NCBI GenBank assembly: GCA_001600615.1
Contig: BCKK01000004.1
Coordinates: 1,351,316-1,415,315, forward strand
From: Dioszegia crocea
Taxonomy: Eukaryota; Basidiomycota; Tremellomycetes; Tremellales; Bulleribasidiaceae
Reading direction: 5' to 3'
DNA length: 64,000 nt
Shown here one piece after another: positions 43,537 to 54,526 of this stretch; position 1 is the stretch's first letter; each line of letters begins with the position of its first letter. The translations under genes and the position numbers were made by a program. The notes below the pieces were generated by a model. It had not been told where the DNA came from, did not search any database, and saw only the letters and a program-made list of their open reading frames with translations.

Positions 43537-46197
43537 GCAACATGCGAAATTCAATCCCTGTAAATCCCAAGAGTGTTCAACAAGCCGAGCTCTACATTCG
43601 AGGCTATTGACGTCGCTGAATCAAGAATGTAGTTGACAGGATGCTCAATCTGAATGACGTGGCATGTGACTAGGACCAGCTCAGGCCCAATGTCATGGAA
43701 TGAGGATCAGGCAGGGCTGGGTGCAGGCTAGGCCTAAGGATAGAGTATCGGAGCAATGACCGTATACTCACGTCAAACTAGCTAAGCGATGGGATGTCTA
43801 ATCTGAAAGTCGAAATACATGAAACCCATCGTTCGACTGGCCCGATTCGGTAACCAACCTGGTCCTTTTCGAGTTGACCTGTGAATACATGGATGTATAT
43901 GCCTTTTTCTTACAAGACAGTGGTATTAGTATATCGAAATAAATCCCTACGCGAGCTCTCATCTTGCGGCTGATCCCAATGGCGACCAGTCTAGACTCAA
44001 ATGAGAGTGTGACCAAGGCTTGGAACTACTCCAGCCAGCGTCGGAAAGCTGTCCCGCAAGGACCCGTGATTCAAAATAGGGTTTCAATGATTAGAGTCCA
44101 CCAGCGAGGGCCCTCGAACTCGAACATGGCAGAGCTACGAGGGATGAAGAGATGTGCGCCAGAAAGAATCTAGTATATTCGCTTTGAGGTTCAAGTGAAG
44201 CTGCAAGTACTGGGAGGTGAAGTTCTTCTGATTCTTTTCTGATCATCTTTCTTGAGAAAGAAGTCTAAAGCTACAAGGAATCACATTATTTATTCTGAGC
44301 ATCCCTCTGGGTCTGTCTGATCACTGCTCTGCTGTCTCAGTTCTGTCTCTGTCTTGTCTATGGTATATATCCTTCCCGTCTCGGTCTTGTGCCTCTTTTA
44401 CATCTGTTCTATACATTTTTGTCTCTGGGCTGTAGCTTGACCTGAGGTCTTGATTGAGGTGGACGTCTGAGCTGATTTATAGTAGTTCTGTGATTGGTGT
44501 CAGGACGACCACTTCATGTCGGTGGTGTTGTGCAGCGCTCTTTTAACAAACGTTTATCCACTTTAAGTAGAAACGCAGACTTTCACCGTGGAATGCGAGT
44601 GCGAAACGGCCGCAAGGACCTCGTCTTTCCGATCAGCATGTCCGCAAATGGTCAATATGGCAATGACACGGACTCAGAAAATCGCCATATCATTGGTGGC
44701 CGTCGGTCCACGGGGACCTGCTTGCACAATTGTAGCACCCGACGCTTGTATCTGGCGGGCAGCTGGGTTAAGACAACGGCGGCTCTTGCCTTTCATCATC
44801 ATCAGTATACTCATTGGATTCCAACATTTGGGTTTCCGTCAGACAGGACTAGGCTAATAGGTTTATCTGTTCTGTGCTTGTCAGCTAGGTATCAGTCTGT
44901 TTACTCAACTAGCAGGATTTGTTCTTCGAAGGGTATGATCCGGCATGATATCTCTCCCGGGTCGTTTCCCTCTCCTTTGAGATAATCCCCTTTCAGTTGC
45001 ATCATTCTTCCACGCGAAGCCTCAGACATGCTCCTGAGCTAGCGACTTGTACGACTTTCTGTTGTCGCTCAGCGAATCTGCCTCGTTGACTTCCCTCTTG
45101 TTGTTGTCTTCATCCATAGGCCAACAGTCTTTGACTTCCCCTAGCGGAGGACAATGTTTGATCCATCCTTGTTGAGCTGGCCTACCGACAACTTATCATA
45201 TCCATTTGCTAATTCCTTAGATTTGCGGGCTGGTCTGCGGGCCATGACGCCAGTGCCTGAGCGGTGTCGGCAACCCCTTTGCATTTACTGAGAGAACAAA
45301 GCTCTCATATGGTGAATCTGTAAGCGGGACATTGATCTTCAATCCAAAACAAGCAAGCGCATCAGCCTCAATCAACACTGGGGAAGCTGTCATGCTCGCT
45401 GAGATCCAGAACTGCCCTTACAATTTTCAGCTGAGAAACGGAAAAAGAAGGCCACTGCCCGTGAACACAGATGTACTGTGGACGTACGCCTTCGCTGCCA
45501 TCCCTACGATGACTTTAGCTGAGCTTGAGGTACTGCTGTGATTGTCGTGCGCTTTTGTACGCTCGCAAGTTACGTTCGCTGATAAAGCCTCGACACTCTC
45601 ATAGGGATAGGTATTAGGGTAGCAGAATTGGTAATAGTGGGTCGCAAGGAGCCTGGCCTTGCATGATCAGCCCGAGACAGCTGGAGTCTTTCCTGAATTC
45701 GACACCGAGGTGGATTGCTGTGTCAGGTGTGTCATTCGATTGCGCCCCGGGACAGCTGGATATAATGATCCTCATCTTTACCCTTGGGTAAGCGGCACAA
45801 GGCGTTTCTGATCAGCTGCGCGAGATCCCACGTCTAAAGACGAGACATTCGATCCAAGCCCGAATCGTAAGACAATGTGTATATGTGTATATGTCAGATC
45901 GTAAGCTTGTACTTGCTGAGTGCGACGATTGACGGCGCGGAAGACTTCATTATTCGCGGCGAGGGTGACACTCGTGTCAAGTGTGTGAGGTCTTGACGTT
46001 GATTATGGGTGCCGAGCTGGTCTTGACCCTAGTGAGCTGACTCGTTGTTAGCGTCAACTATAACGACTGGGACCTACAACGTCGCTGATGCTCTGAGCTC
46101 CTGGACCTCCTGCTACCATACTGCTAGCACAACGGCAGCCAGATAATACACATTTTACAACTCTATTATTGTCTATAATCAACGAAGGGCGGTCTTG

Positions 46198-46723
46198 TCA
46201 GTCGGACCATGAGGGCAGTGTGGGAATCGAAGAAGGTTGCGCATCTTTGCCTTCTACGCGCTCGTCGAGTTCGGGATTGGTAGGTAATTGTGACAGTCGA
46301 GCGGATAATTCGCCCAAATCGCGTACGCCGTCATCGGAGTCGGAAGGTGTGGGGATATCGAAAGCGTAAGCAGGACCGAGGTCGCCGTAGGCACTATCGC
46401 TAGCTGCCAGTGGCCGGGAGTTGGCTGAAAGGGGGGAGCGCGGAACTCGTCGTTGTGACATTGATAGGTGCAGAGTGCGAGCGATACCTTGGCTGTCAGA
46501 AGACCAACGTTGATGGCTTACCGTATGCGATCGCATCTAAAGCTATGAACAACGCAAAGGGGAATGCAGTTAGGAACGCCGCCAGGCGGAATATGAATGG
46601 CAGCTGTACTCGTCAGTGAGATCTTATTGGGGGAAGGAATCGCATCACGTATGAGGCGCAGCAGAATGTGTAATCTTGGGCGAATCGCCATGGCCCCAGC
46701 CAGTCCTGGCTTGGGTCGAACAT
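46198..46723 (-). CDS. Small conserved-looking single-pass membrane protein
   Basis: Three exons with introns of 45 and 34 nt sum to 148 residues. The N terminus MFDPSQDWLGPWRFAQDY is followed by one clear hydrophobic segment (LPFIFRLAAFLTAFPFALFI onward). A Ser/Pro/Asp-rich tail has TPSDSDDG and ends SIPTLPSWSD. I recall similar short fungal proteins with a DYT...LPFIFRL motif, all of unknown function. The start is the only ATG before the hydrophobic exon. It marks the right edge of the repeat island. Confidence 0.6.
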
Positions 46724-47064
46724 GACAAGACTCGCCGGAGATAGCTAAGCCTCGAGTTTGGCAGTCACGATTACGGTTGTGCCGGTAGTGATAGTGTTTG
46801 AAAGGAGCAAAGATATGAGTGAGGAATCCAGGATCCCTAAATCATCATGAGCGCGTCGGACCGAGATCCGTGCGCTGGGAGACGCGGCCGGGTAAGATGC
46901 GCGGTCGAGCTGCAGCATTGTGCAGACGATGATGTCCACATAATGCCTTCAAAGTATACGCGCCACTGGAGAGACACCTGGTTGGGATCTATAAGGGCAG
47001 CTTTAGATACGGAAAATCCCTGCATAGCGTATAGAGTACAGGTGTCAATCTTCCACAACGATAA
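46724..47064. other. Intergenic region between tandem minus-strand genes
   Basis: This 341-bp gap separates the end of the MDM35-like gene from the start of the small membrane-protein gene. Short minus-strand frames (46939-46745, 47058-46837) have no recognisable content. It probably holds the membrane-protein promoter. Confidence 0.35.
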
Positions 47065-47680
47065 CTAGGCCTCGGGAACGTATTCCGGATCCCACACAGT
47101 TCCCTTCAGGCCGCTTTGATCCTTCAGCGGATGCTCATCCCGAGCCTGATCAAGCAGCGTTGCAAGGCTTTGGTTTTGTTGTATAGCTTTCTGAGAAAAT
47201 GAGTTACGTCGAATGCTGACATACCTTTAAACAAGTTTGATAGCTTCGCCAAGCCGATCCGCATCTACGTTCATACTCTTCCGCTTTGATTTGATTGCGT
47301 GATTTGCCTCTTGTGTCTATTGGCTCTATCGGCGTGGCCTCTACACTGTCGCCAGCCGGTGGCGGGCGAGCTTCGCGGAGAGGTGGTCCGGCCGGTGAGG
47401 GTCGTGGTGTATTAGAAGGGAAAGCTGACGACCAGTTTGTGATGATCCTCTGTGGCGGTCTCGACGGACCGGGCCGAGCGGAATGAGGAATGGTTGGGGA
47501 GAGGGTTTCAAGCCGTGCAGGCTGGACATGTATTCTGGCCGCGTCGCCATCCAGAGCAGGTTGTAGATATCCTTCAAACCAGGAATTAAAGCAGGAGTCG
47601 TAGCGATGTTTCAATGGCGTGCATTCTGTAGAGAGGGATCTGCTGAGTCAGTGAGGTAAGCCATGGGCTACTGACTCCAT
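47065..47680 (-). CDS. MDM35: Mdm35/TRIAP1-like twin CX9C protein with insertion
   Basis: Mdm35 is a mitochondrial intermembrane-space protein that stabilises Ups1/Ups2 lipid-transfer proteins and is trapped there by Mia40. Three exons with introns of 33 and 34 nt give 182 residues. The first CX9C pair is CTPLKHRYDSC, followed by FNSWFEGYL; the second is CGSAWRSYQTC, followed by LK, as expected. Between them lies a Pro-rich insert of about 85 residues not found in the roughly 80-residue canonical protein. The tail (IQQNQSLATLLDQARDEHPL) fits the family. The ORM gene starts divergently 286 bp away. Confidence 0.8.
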
Positions 47681-47966
47681 GATTTGTGATTGATGATGTA
47701 TATGCTCAATGGAGACGCCACATGTCGACAGATGCAGATAATGATAGTAGCGCCATGACGTGGGAATAAATTGTCGGACTATCAAATTCTGCTGCGGACA
47801 GTTCAAGTTGTTGCCACCACGTACTCACATTTGCTAGACTGAACTTCTCGTCCCATATCTTCAACCATCAGTCTATATCAGTGCGGGATCGCATCGCTTC
47901 AACTCTCACTAAGCTATTCCTCCGCCCAAAATATCCTCCCTAGTCGCACTCCGCTATTCCGAGGTC

Positions 47967-48921
47967 ATGTCCATACCCGGACCGCAGACACCGGGAAGAG
48001 CTCGATCAGTATCTCAGCCAATACGCGACGGTTTAGCACCCGAACTCATTGCCCGTGCTACGCAGTCAAAGGCTCCTCGCGTAGGATTTTCACGGACCCA
48101 ATCGACGAGCTCCGTTCTGCGGCAGACAAAGTCCACAGACGGCATAAACACTGCATTCAATGGCGTCGTTCCTGGAAGAGCGAGGAGTTCCAGTCTAATG
48201 ACTGTGACTGAGGTCGGAGGGGATGAGTTCGAGAATGTAGTGGATCGTTCCGGAATGGGGACAAACGAAAATGCGGCTTGGGTCAATGCGCCTGGTGAGT
48301 TGGGATCGGCACAGGATGCTCATTTTAGGCGCTTGGATAATGCACCCTATTCTAATCCTGCTGGTGAAGATTTTGGTGGACGCCATCCCTAGCATGACCC
48401 AGGACGTCAGCTGGACTGTAGTCAATTTGACCTACATGGCTGTAGGTTTGGGTTGTGAGCATGGCTGATGTCAGTTATCATTTCTGATGTTTCACCACGT
48501 TACCGGTGTGCCTTTCGAATCAACGTGAGTGCAATATCGAGCAAGCTGACAATAGAATGACGACGGGAGGTGTATATGACGAATACACTCTATGGGAGCA
48601 GATCGACTCTGGCGCGCATTACACCCCGGCCAAGAAGTGGCTCACCAGTGTTCCAATAGGACTGTACGTTGTTGACCGAACGAGCTGACGGCTGGTTCCT
48701 GATATCGACTCATTACACCAAATATGACCCAGTCTTATTTACGCTGAATTTTGCGGCCCTCGTATTCGTGCTGTTTCCAAAACTTCCCATCGTATGTTCT
48801 GCTGTGGACGAGCTGACTGCAGCTTCACCGCTTACGCTTCCACTTTATGCCTGCTGCCTGGGCGGATTCCACAACTCCCGGCCCATCTAGGCCACCATCG
48901 CCTCGATTAAAGACTTTGTAG
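47967..48921 (+). CDS. ORM1: ORM/ORMDL family regulator of sphingolipid synthesis
   Basis: Orm proteins sit in the ER membrane and inhibit serine palmitoyltransferase. Six exons with introns of 34, 33, 31, 31 and 31 nt sum to 264 residues. The N-terminal cytosolic part (about 110 residues) has many Ser in RARSVS/RARSSS contexts that could be phosphosites, as in yeast Orm1/2. The family core follows: NENAAWVNAPG, VLFTLNFAALVFVLFPKLPI, FEST before GGVYDEYTLWEQID, and YTPAKKWLTSVPIG joined to LFLISTHYTKYDP. The tail reads LHRLRFHFM then Pro/Ser-rich. The fourth intron (48664-48694) must end in TG, not AG, to keep the frame. Confidence 0.93.
48664..48694 (+). other. Apparent GT-TG intron in ORM
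   Basis: Donor GTACGT, branch-like GCTGAC, then GGCTG where GGCAG is expected. Cutting exactly 31 bases joins GGACT to GTTCCTG and restores the conserved Gly-Leu-Phe-Leu. Read-through meets a stop and no nearby AG keeps the frame. Either a rare splice site or a T-for-A base error at 48693. Confidence 0.7.
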
Positions 48922-49022
48922 ATCATATGTATGGAGTGTGGTCACGTGACGCTGGTCACTCAAATTAATTAGCAGTGACTTGGTGGCAAGTTTGCAAATT
49001 TTCACTCATTACTCTATCTATC

Positions 49023-50679
49023 ATGACCGCACGCTCGGATGGCCGTGGCTACATCGACGAGGCTGCTGAGGAAGCGCCTCAAGTAGTAGCGCCTCTTGAA
49101 CAGCAGCATTCGGAGTCCGGGTCGAGCATCGAAGAATCCGCCAGTGATGTCACCGACATCGCTCCCAGTTCAGATGAAGAAGAGGACTGGGATGCTCAGG
49201 GAGAAGATTGGGATCTCGCCACTGGAGGTAGGTCCTCTTGAGACTACGCTGATGCAGATTTCACCAAGCAATACAATCGGATGCGCCAGGTTCAAGCTGC
49301 CTCGCAGACGTCGGTAATGCTGCCTGCCCGGAATCAAGCTCGCTCGTCCGCAGTGGCCGGGGTAGCCCTTAATCCAAAATTGGCGTCCGAGGGCCATGAA
49401 AGAGACAAGAGTGATCGAGCTACCTTGGAGCAGGTGTTGGACTCTCGTACGCGGCTTGTGTTGACGGGGCTTGTCAATCGCGACATCATAGGCAAAATCA
49501 ACAGGTGTATCAGTACCGGGAAAGAGGTTAGTTCATTTGCTTCGTCGCTGACTTAGGCAAATGTCTATCACGCCTCGCCTTCGACTTCGTCGTCTGGACC
49601 ACTCGCAGTCAAAGTCTACCGCACTTCAATTCTTGCTTTTCGCTCGAGACAATCGTACATGGAAGGCGAGCACCGTTTTAGGGGAGAGTACACGTCGTCT
49701 CGGAATCCTCGAAAGATGGTGCGAGTCTGGGCCGAGAAGGAGATGCGGAACTTGCGACGATTAGAGCAGGGAGGTGTACGCTCACCGAGAGCAATCGAAG
49801 TGAAGCAGAATGTTCTAGTGATGGAATATTTAGGGGTGGGAGAGGAGTGAGTTCTTGCAATGGCGTTACTGATAGAGCATCGCCACGATTAAAGGATGCG
49901 GAATTATCGATTGAGCAATGCCAAGAACTCTACGTTGAGCTATTGGTGAGCGTGAGGGTGATGTTCCGCGACTGCAAGCTCGTGCATGCAGATCTGAGCG
50001 AATACAATCTACTGTGAGTTCTACTACGACGCAGCTAATTCAGATATCATGGTGGCCATATTTTCATCATTGACGTGTCTCAATCCGTCGAGGAGGATCA
50101 TCCACGTGCATTCGACTTTCTCCGACACGACATATCCAATATTGAGGCATTCTTTGATAAGAAGGGTGTCAAGACACTGGGGTCGAAGCGAGCATGGGAA
50201 TTCATCACTGGTTCGAAGCACGAAAACAACGAGGCTAGCATATTATCGCTGCTCAATCAACCGCACGACCCGATAGATGATGCCGTTTTTATGGCTTCCT
50301 TCATACCCCGGAGTCTAGGCGAGCTATATGATCCAGAGCGGGATGTCGACATGGTGAAGGCAGGCCGAGGGGATGAGTTGATTTATGCGGAGATGGCGGG
50401 CTTGAGTATTGATCGAAGTGAGCGAGATGAGCCAGTGTTGGAGGAACGCAAAGAAGACCCGGATGTACCAGAAGAGGTGAGTTGCTCCAATGCGCAACTG
50501 ACGGTAGGGAGAGAGCGAAGAAGAAGCTGAAGCTCGCCCTCGAGGGTTCCGACATGAAGATCGTGATGCGAAAAAGGAGCGAAAGAAAGCCGTCAAGGAG
50601 GAGCAGAGAGAAAAGAGAAAGGTCAAGATGCCCAAGGCGGAGAAGTTAAAATTAGTCAAGAAGTCAGCTCGAGGTTAGG
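49023..50679 (+). CDS. RIO1: RIO1 atypical protein kinase/ATPase
   Basis: Rio1 acts in late cytoplasmic maturation of the 40S ribosomal subunit. An acidic N terminus (about 70 residues) is followed by DFTKQYNRMRQ and the RIO domain: NRDIIGKINRCISTGKE joined to ANVYHA (flexible P-loop), LAVKVYRTSILAFRSR (ATP lysine), EKEMRNLRRLEQGG, VLVMEYLG, the catalytic CKLVHADLSEYNLL, and the metal-binding FIIDVSQSVEEDHPRAFDFL with DISNIEAFF. The C terminus is a Lys/Arg/Glu-rich tail (KKERKKAVKEEQREKRK). About seven exons. The phrase VHADLSEYN and the following IDVSQ are diagnostic of RIO1. Confidence 0.95.
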
Positions 50680-51035
50680 GCGTTGTACGGATAGATCTAG
50701 GGGCACGACATTACGACGATATGTATTGCGCAGCTTTCATAGTGCCTCAGCCTCTCCGCTATACACGTAAGCAATAAGGTGTATGTAAATCTGAGTTCCG
50801 TCGGAAGATGTGAAACGCTCACAGCGATCTGAAACATGGGTCCCGATCGATCTTGATGTAACACCTGATCGATCTCCAGTTTGCGCACGTCATGCCAGGT
50901 GATGCCGCCTCGGCAACGCCCTAGATCGGATCCAGCAAACGGGTACTTAAACTTCGCTGGATTCTGGATATTCAGAACAGCTACGCCCACCCGCACAACA
51001 CGAGCCCAAATACAAACATATCCATACAAAACGCC
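50680..51035. other. Intergenic region
   Basis: This 356-bp stretch lies between RIO1 and the small acidic protein gene. A minus-strand frame spanning 50697-51221 is open but has no recognisable domain and overlaps the next gene. A weak TATA-like TACTTAAACTTC (about 50944) lies 80-90 bp before the downstream start. Confidence 0.35.
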
Positions 51036-51336
51036 ATGTCTTCCGCCCAAGAACAATCCTTCGTGCCAGAGAACGAGGCGGCACCCTACGTAGACGACGC
51101 CGCAGCTGGGAAGGAGGATGCCGCTGTTGCGGAAAGCGAGGCTACCGGGAAGGTCTCCAAAGGTGAGTTTATACATATCTTGGCTAATCGTAGACGAAGT
51201 CGAGGGCTTGAAAGACAGCATCGGAGGTGGAGAGGTCCTTGACGATTCCGAGGGTTACACACGGTTATCGAACAAGACGGAGGGTTACGCAGAGAAGGAG
51301 GAGGAGCTAGACGCAGCGGTGGAGCAGGCACAGTAG
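51036..51336 (+). CDS. Small acidic hydrophilic protein
   Basis: Two exons with a 31-nt intron (donor GTGAGT, acceptor CGTAG) sum to 89 residues. The product is rich in Glu, Asp, Ala and Gly, has no hydrophobic segment and contains short repeats such as EGYT and EGYA. The composition suggests a disordered or stress-type protein, but I do not recognise the family. Coding support comes from the intron of local style and the frame that closes exactly. The stop is 74 bp from the convergent helicase stop. Confidence 0.5.
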
Positions 51337-51410
51337 AAGGCAGCATGTAAAGAGAAGTTACTCGTCTCATACGAATCCTACATTTGTATACGACAACATC
51401 CAAACAGGAA

Positions 51411-54231
51411 CTATTCGTCCATTAATGTTGCACGAGCCAACTCTCCAGCAAGAAAAAGTCCATCATCGTCTTCTGCTCCTCTTGCGCTCCCGGCTTGGCG
51501 AAGTTTGGATCTGATCAGCTTCATCCCTCAGAAGCTTACTCTATCTTTGAGATGTATGCGCCGGTCATCTCCAATTTGACGTCTGGACCCCGGTATAGGG
51601 AGTTTCGGTGGGCTATCTGCAGGAGCCCATTCCAGTACGGATCGCCCTAGGGTCAGGAGGTCCAATCCCGACTCACCTTCAGCAAGTTTGCATTGCCGAC
51701 TATCACGAGTAGCTCTTTGGCACGAGTAATGGCTACATTGAATCTGTCTTAGCCTATGTGGGAATTCCGCTCACCTGCGACGCTCATTATATATGCCCAT
51801 ATTGGTCCGCTTGTCCTCGGGTAAGAAGCGCTTCTGCGAGCGGACGCAGCTGATTATGATCACGCGGAATTCTCTTCCTTGATAGGTCTATCAGCAGTTT
51901 TCACTCGTTTCTTACTTCTATATTGCCGACGTCGACTCCGCTCAAGCCTGTTGTTCGTAGGCTCCTTCGCATTTGCCAGACCTGCTCCCTCCAGGGTGTC
52001 ATGACTGCGATCTGATTTTGCTGGAGGTCAGGAATCTCAGCTAGGAGGGACTGTACGAGTTCGACTGTGGCGGAAATTTCGCCAGTGTTGAACCAGGACT
52101 ACGTTAGAGGGTACGGTGCAGACACCTACTGCTCCCTGTCATTAGCCAGGTCGATAGTGAACTCACCTCGTCAACACAATTTTCTGGCGTCTCACAACCA
52201 GAAAACAAGATCGGAATATCCGGGTTCGGCAGTTTGGTCCACTTTACGAGATTTACGTCCGTAGCGGCTGGGATAAGCGTGTCATTGTAGAACATTGATG
52301 AAGGGACCATGAGGATGGGAGCGATTGAGCGATAGTTCTGCATCAGCCTTGTTACGCTCTAAGCTCACCTGTACCAGATGAGTGATGCCCCCTGACTGGT
52401 ATACGGGACGTTGTGAGAGCCGCTCTAGAAGCGAAATATCAAGCTCTCCCGATCTCGCAGCGGCAGATGCGATAATTGGTCCGACTGTCATCAGCACGCT
52501 CAATCCGTGACTTACGCTGATGAGGATCTCCGCACAGTACAATTACCGGGGTGACCGAGGAGTCGTTGGGGAGGACGACAGACAAAGGAATGAGTGCCTC
52601 TGGTTCGGACGCTTGTGCGGCCTGGGTCAGCCGAGCATAGCTGAACGTACCTCATCGATAACGAGATGTGTCCAGTGTAGCTTGGCCTCTATGGGATTGG
52701 CTGGGAAAAACGATTGTTGGAAGATGTTCTGCGCTTGCATGATATCCGTGTTAGTCGCTCGAGCGGTCCTTAGTATCGCCGAATCGATCAAGCTGCAGAC
52801 CACGACGCGGTACCGCATCAACTGCTTGAATGGCGGAAGATCAAAGCTACCATCGGCAGAGGCACAGTATGGTAGCAGGTCGCCGGGAACCTCAGCAAAG
52901 GTCCTGTGTGGTGCGTTGAGACGAAACATTTCGGCAGGTTTGAGGGTTTTCGATAGCCGCCGTGCAAGAGTATCTGCCGCGCTATTGCTGGGCGCAGTCA
53001 CTAGGATAGCAGCTTCGCTACGATGGTTGAGTATTTGTAGAACCACCTCGGTGAGCGTTTTTGTCTTGCCGGTCTAGGTCAGCTGTGCCAAAAGTAGGCT
53101 TACTCCTGGTGGACCTATAATCAGATGAGGAACAGGAGATTGCGTGGTGGCTATAGCAGTGACAGCGGCCTAGCATCAGCCCTTTCTGTCTTGCCACTCA
53201 CCTTCTGGATCGAATTCAGGTCTTTGTCGATCCAATCTATGGCAATATCCCCTTGGGTGGCAGGCATATCCGGGAACAACCAATTTCTGGCACAGAGAGA
53301 TGACTCAAGAGCAATACTCATCACACGTACCTATCATCAGCCTCGTCGTTTGTGCACATACCGCATCCTGCATGGCCAGCACTGGAGCTCCTGAAATCGA
53401 GAATTCGATTTGATATTCGGAACCTTGCGGCGACTTCGGCAGAGATACATCTAGAGCAGCCAGAGCTGGGGATCTCACATACACGAAGCCCTGTGCTTTG
53501 ACCAAGCCAACAACTTCGGCCTCCACTGCCACTTGGCTGGGGGCTTTGAGCAGGGGATACAGGCCCCGGAGATGAAGTCTGTCACCCAATCCGAGCGCGG
53601 GCACATCCTCTCGCACCCCAGGAATGTGCAAGCGAAAGGTGTGCTCGGCCATAGATTGGAGGCTGACTGGAGCTGAACACACTTTTGCCCTATCTGCTTC
53701 TATCGTTTGGGCGAAGAGGTGCAGGGAGAGGAGAGTGCTGAAGTGGACCGCGTAGTACTTCGAGTCTGACCCCGCCAGCACAGAATCAAGCGGTCTGGAC
53801 GACTGGTGAAGGGGTGGTGAAAGGTGGTGAGGTGGAATTGCAATAATGGAGGGGCAGATACCAAGTTCAGGCCGTCGCATCGATATCGGGGTATACACAT
53901 TCGCAGCATACGATTCCAGAGGAAAGGGCGACAGCGGAGGCAGGCGGTAGGTTTGGAAGGGAGGTGGTAGCTCCTTCAGCCATTGAGGGGTGAATGTGGT
54001 GGCCTAGATGAGCTGCATCCAGGCGTAGCTTACAAATCTGTCCAGTCCCGTAAGACCCTGCTCATCTTCGCGATCTTGAGCCACGGGATGACCGGCAAGA
54101 CCCTTCGGCCGCTCTTTGTGAAGCCGAGCGAGGTTCGATCGGGGATACGGAGAAGGAGTACTGGGATGATGAGGTGACCATGCTGGCGGTACTATCTTGC
54201 TCCAGTGCTCATCGATGAATGGCCCATACAT
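51411..54231 (-). CDS. SF1 (Upf1-like) RNA helicase, MOV10/SDE3-like
   Basis: An ATP-dependent helicase; relatives of this type act in RNA silencing and RNP remodelling. About 840 residues over ten or so exons. An N-terminal beta-rich region (from MYGPFIDEHWSKIVPP, via VYTPISMRRPELGIC and FRLHIPGVREDVPALGLGD) precedes the helicase core: GPPG joined to TGKTKTLTEVVLQIL (Walker A), ILVTAPSNSAADTLARRL (Ia), HLVIDE joined to AAQASEPEALIPL (Walker B, DEAA), VLCGDPHQ (III), NYRS (IV/V region), TYQGREFRVIIISCVRSQK (V) and RFNVAITRAKELLVIVGN (VI). The C-terminal tail is acidic. The start is the first ATG of the most 5' supported exon; an earlier exon is possible. The subfamily is inferred from the N-terminal layout. 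Confidence 0.82.
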
Positions 54232-54526
54232 GGTGTGAAGGCATGAAAGGTACAACCGCAGGAATGTGTTGTTGTCGAATTGTTGTTGTACGGTATACGG
54301 CCGTACGCGTACTTGCCGGAGCTCACGCCCTGCCTCAGAGGCATCCAGATACGGTATAGCTAGCTGTGCCCTTCAAGTCACACAGATCTGAAATCCGAGT
54401 GAGTACCATGCCGTAGCGCGTACAGTAAAACACATGCACTTGAAGCTTGACATACCTCAACAACGCTCATAGAAAAAGTGCTGCATTGTACTTTTATCGG
54501 ACGTCGTCGTCATACCACATCAGCAA

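Larger units (their letters stand above)
35054..46197. other. 11-kb gene-poor, repeat-rich island
   Basis: No open frame here has a recognisable domain or a run of introns of the local type. The DNA is visibly more AT-rich than its flanks. It holds at least seven copies of a ~70-bp repeat, a solo-LTR-like element, a duplicated 320-380-bp sequence, a foldback structure and CT-rich low-complexity DNA near 44320-44430. Frames at 44494-44985 and 45332-45541 are open but unsupported. It could be a transposon graveyard, heterochromatin or part of a centromere; the sequence does not decide between these. Confidence 0.7.

Noticed and set aside
44494..44985. 163-codon plus-strand frame in the repeat island
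   Set aside because: No family motif and no intron structure, with a composition like the surrounding non-coding DNA.
45332..45541. Short plus-strand frame in the repeat island
   Set aside because: Only 69 codons, no recognisable motif and no supporting neighbours.
46837..47058. Minus-strand frame upstream of the small membrane-protein gene as an extra exon
   Set aside because: I found no splice that joins it in frame to the membrane-protein exons, and that gene already has its own ATG.
48664..48694. Retention of the odd ORM intron as coding sequence
   Set aside because: Reading through gives a TGA within 31 bases and loses the conserved last membrane segments.
50697..51221. Long minus-strand open frame between RIO1 and the small acidic gene
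   Set aside because: No recognisable domain, it overlaps the first exon of the better-supported plus-strand gene, and it shows no splice pattern of the local type.
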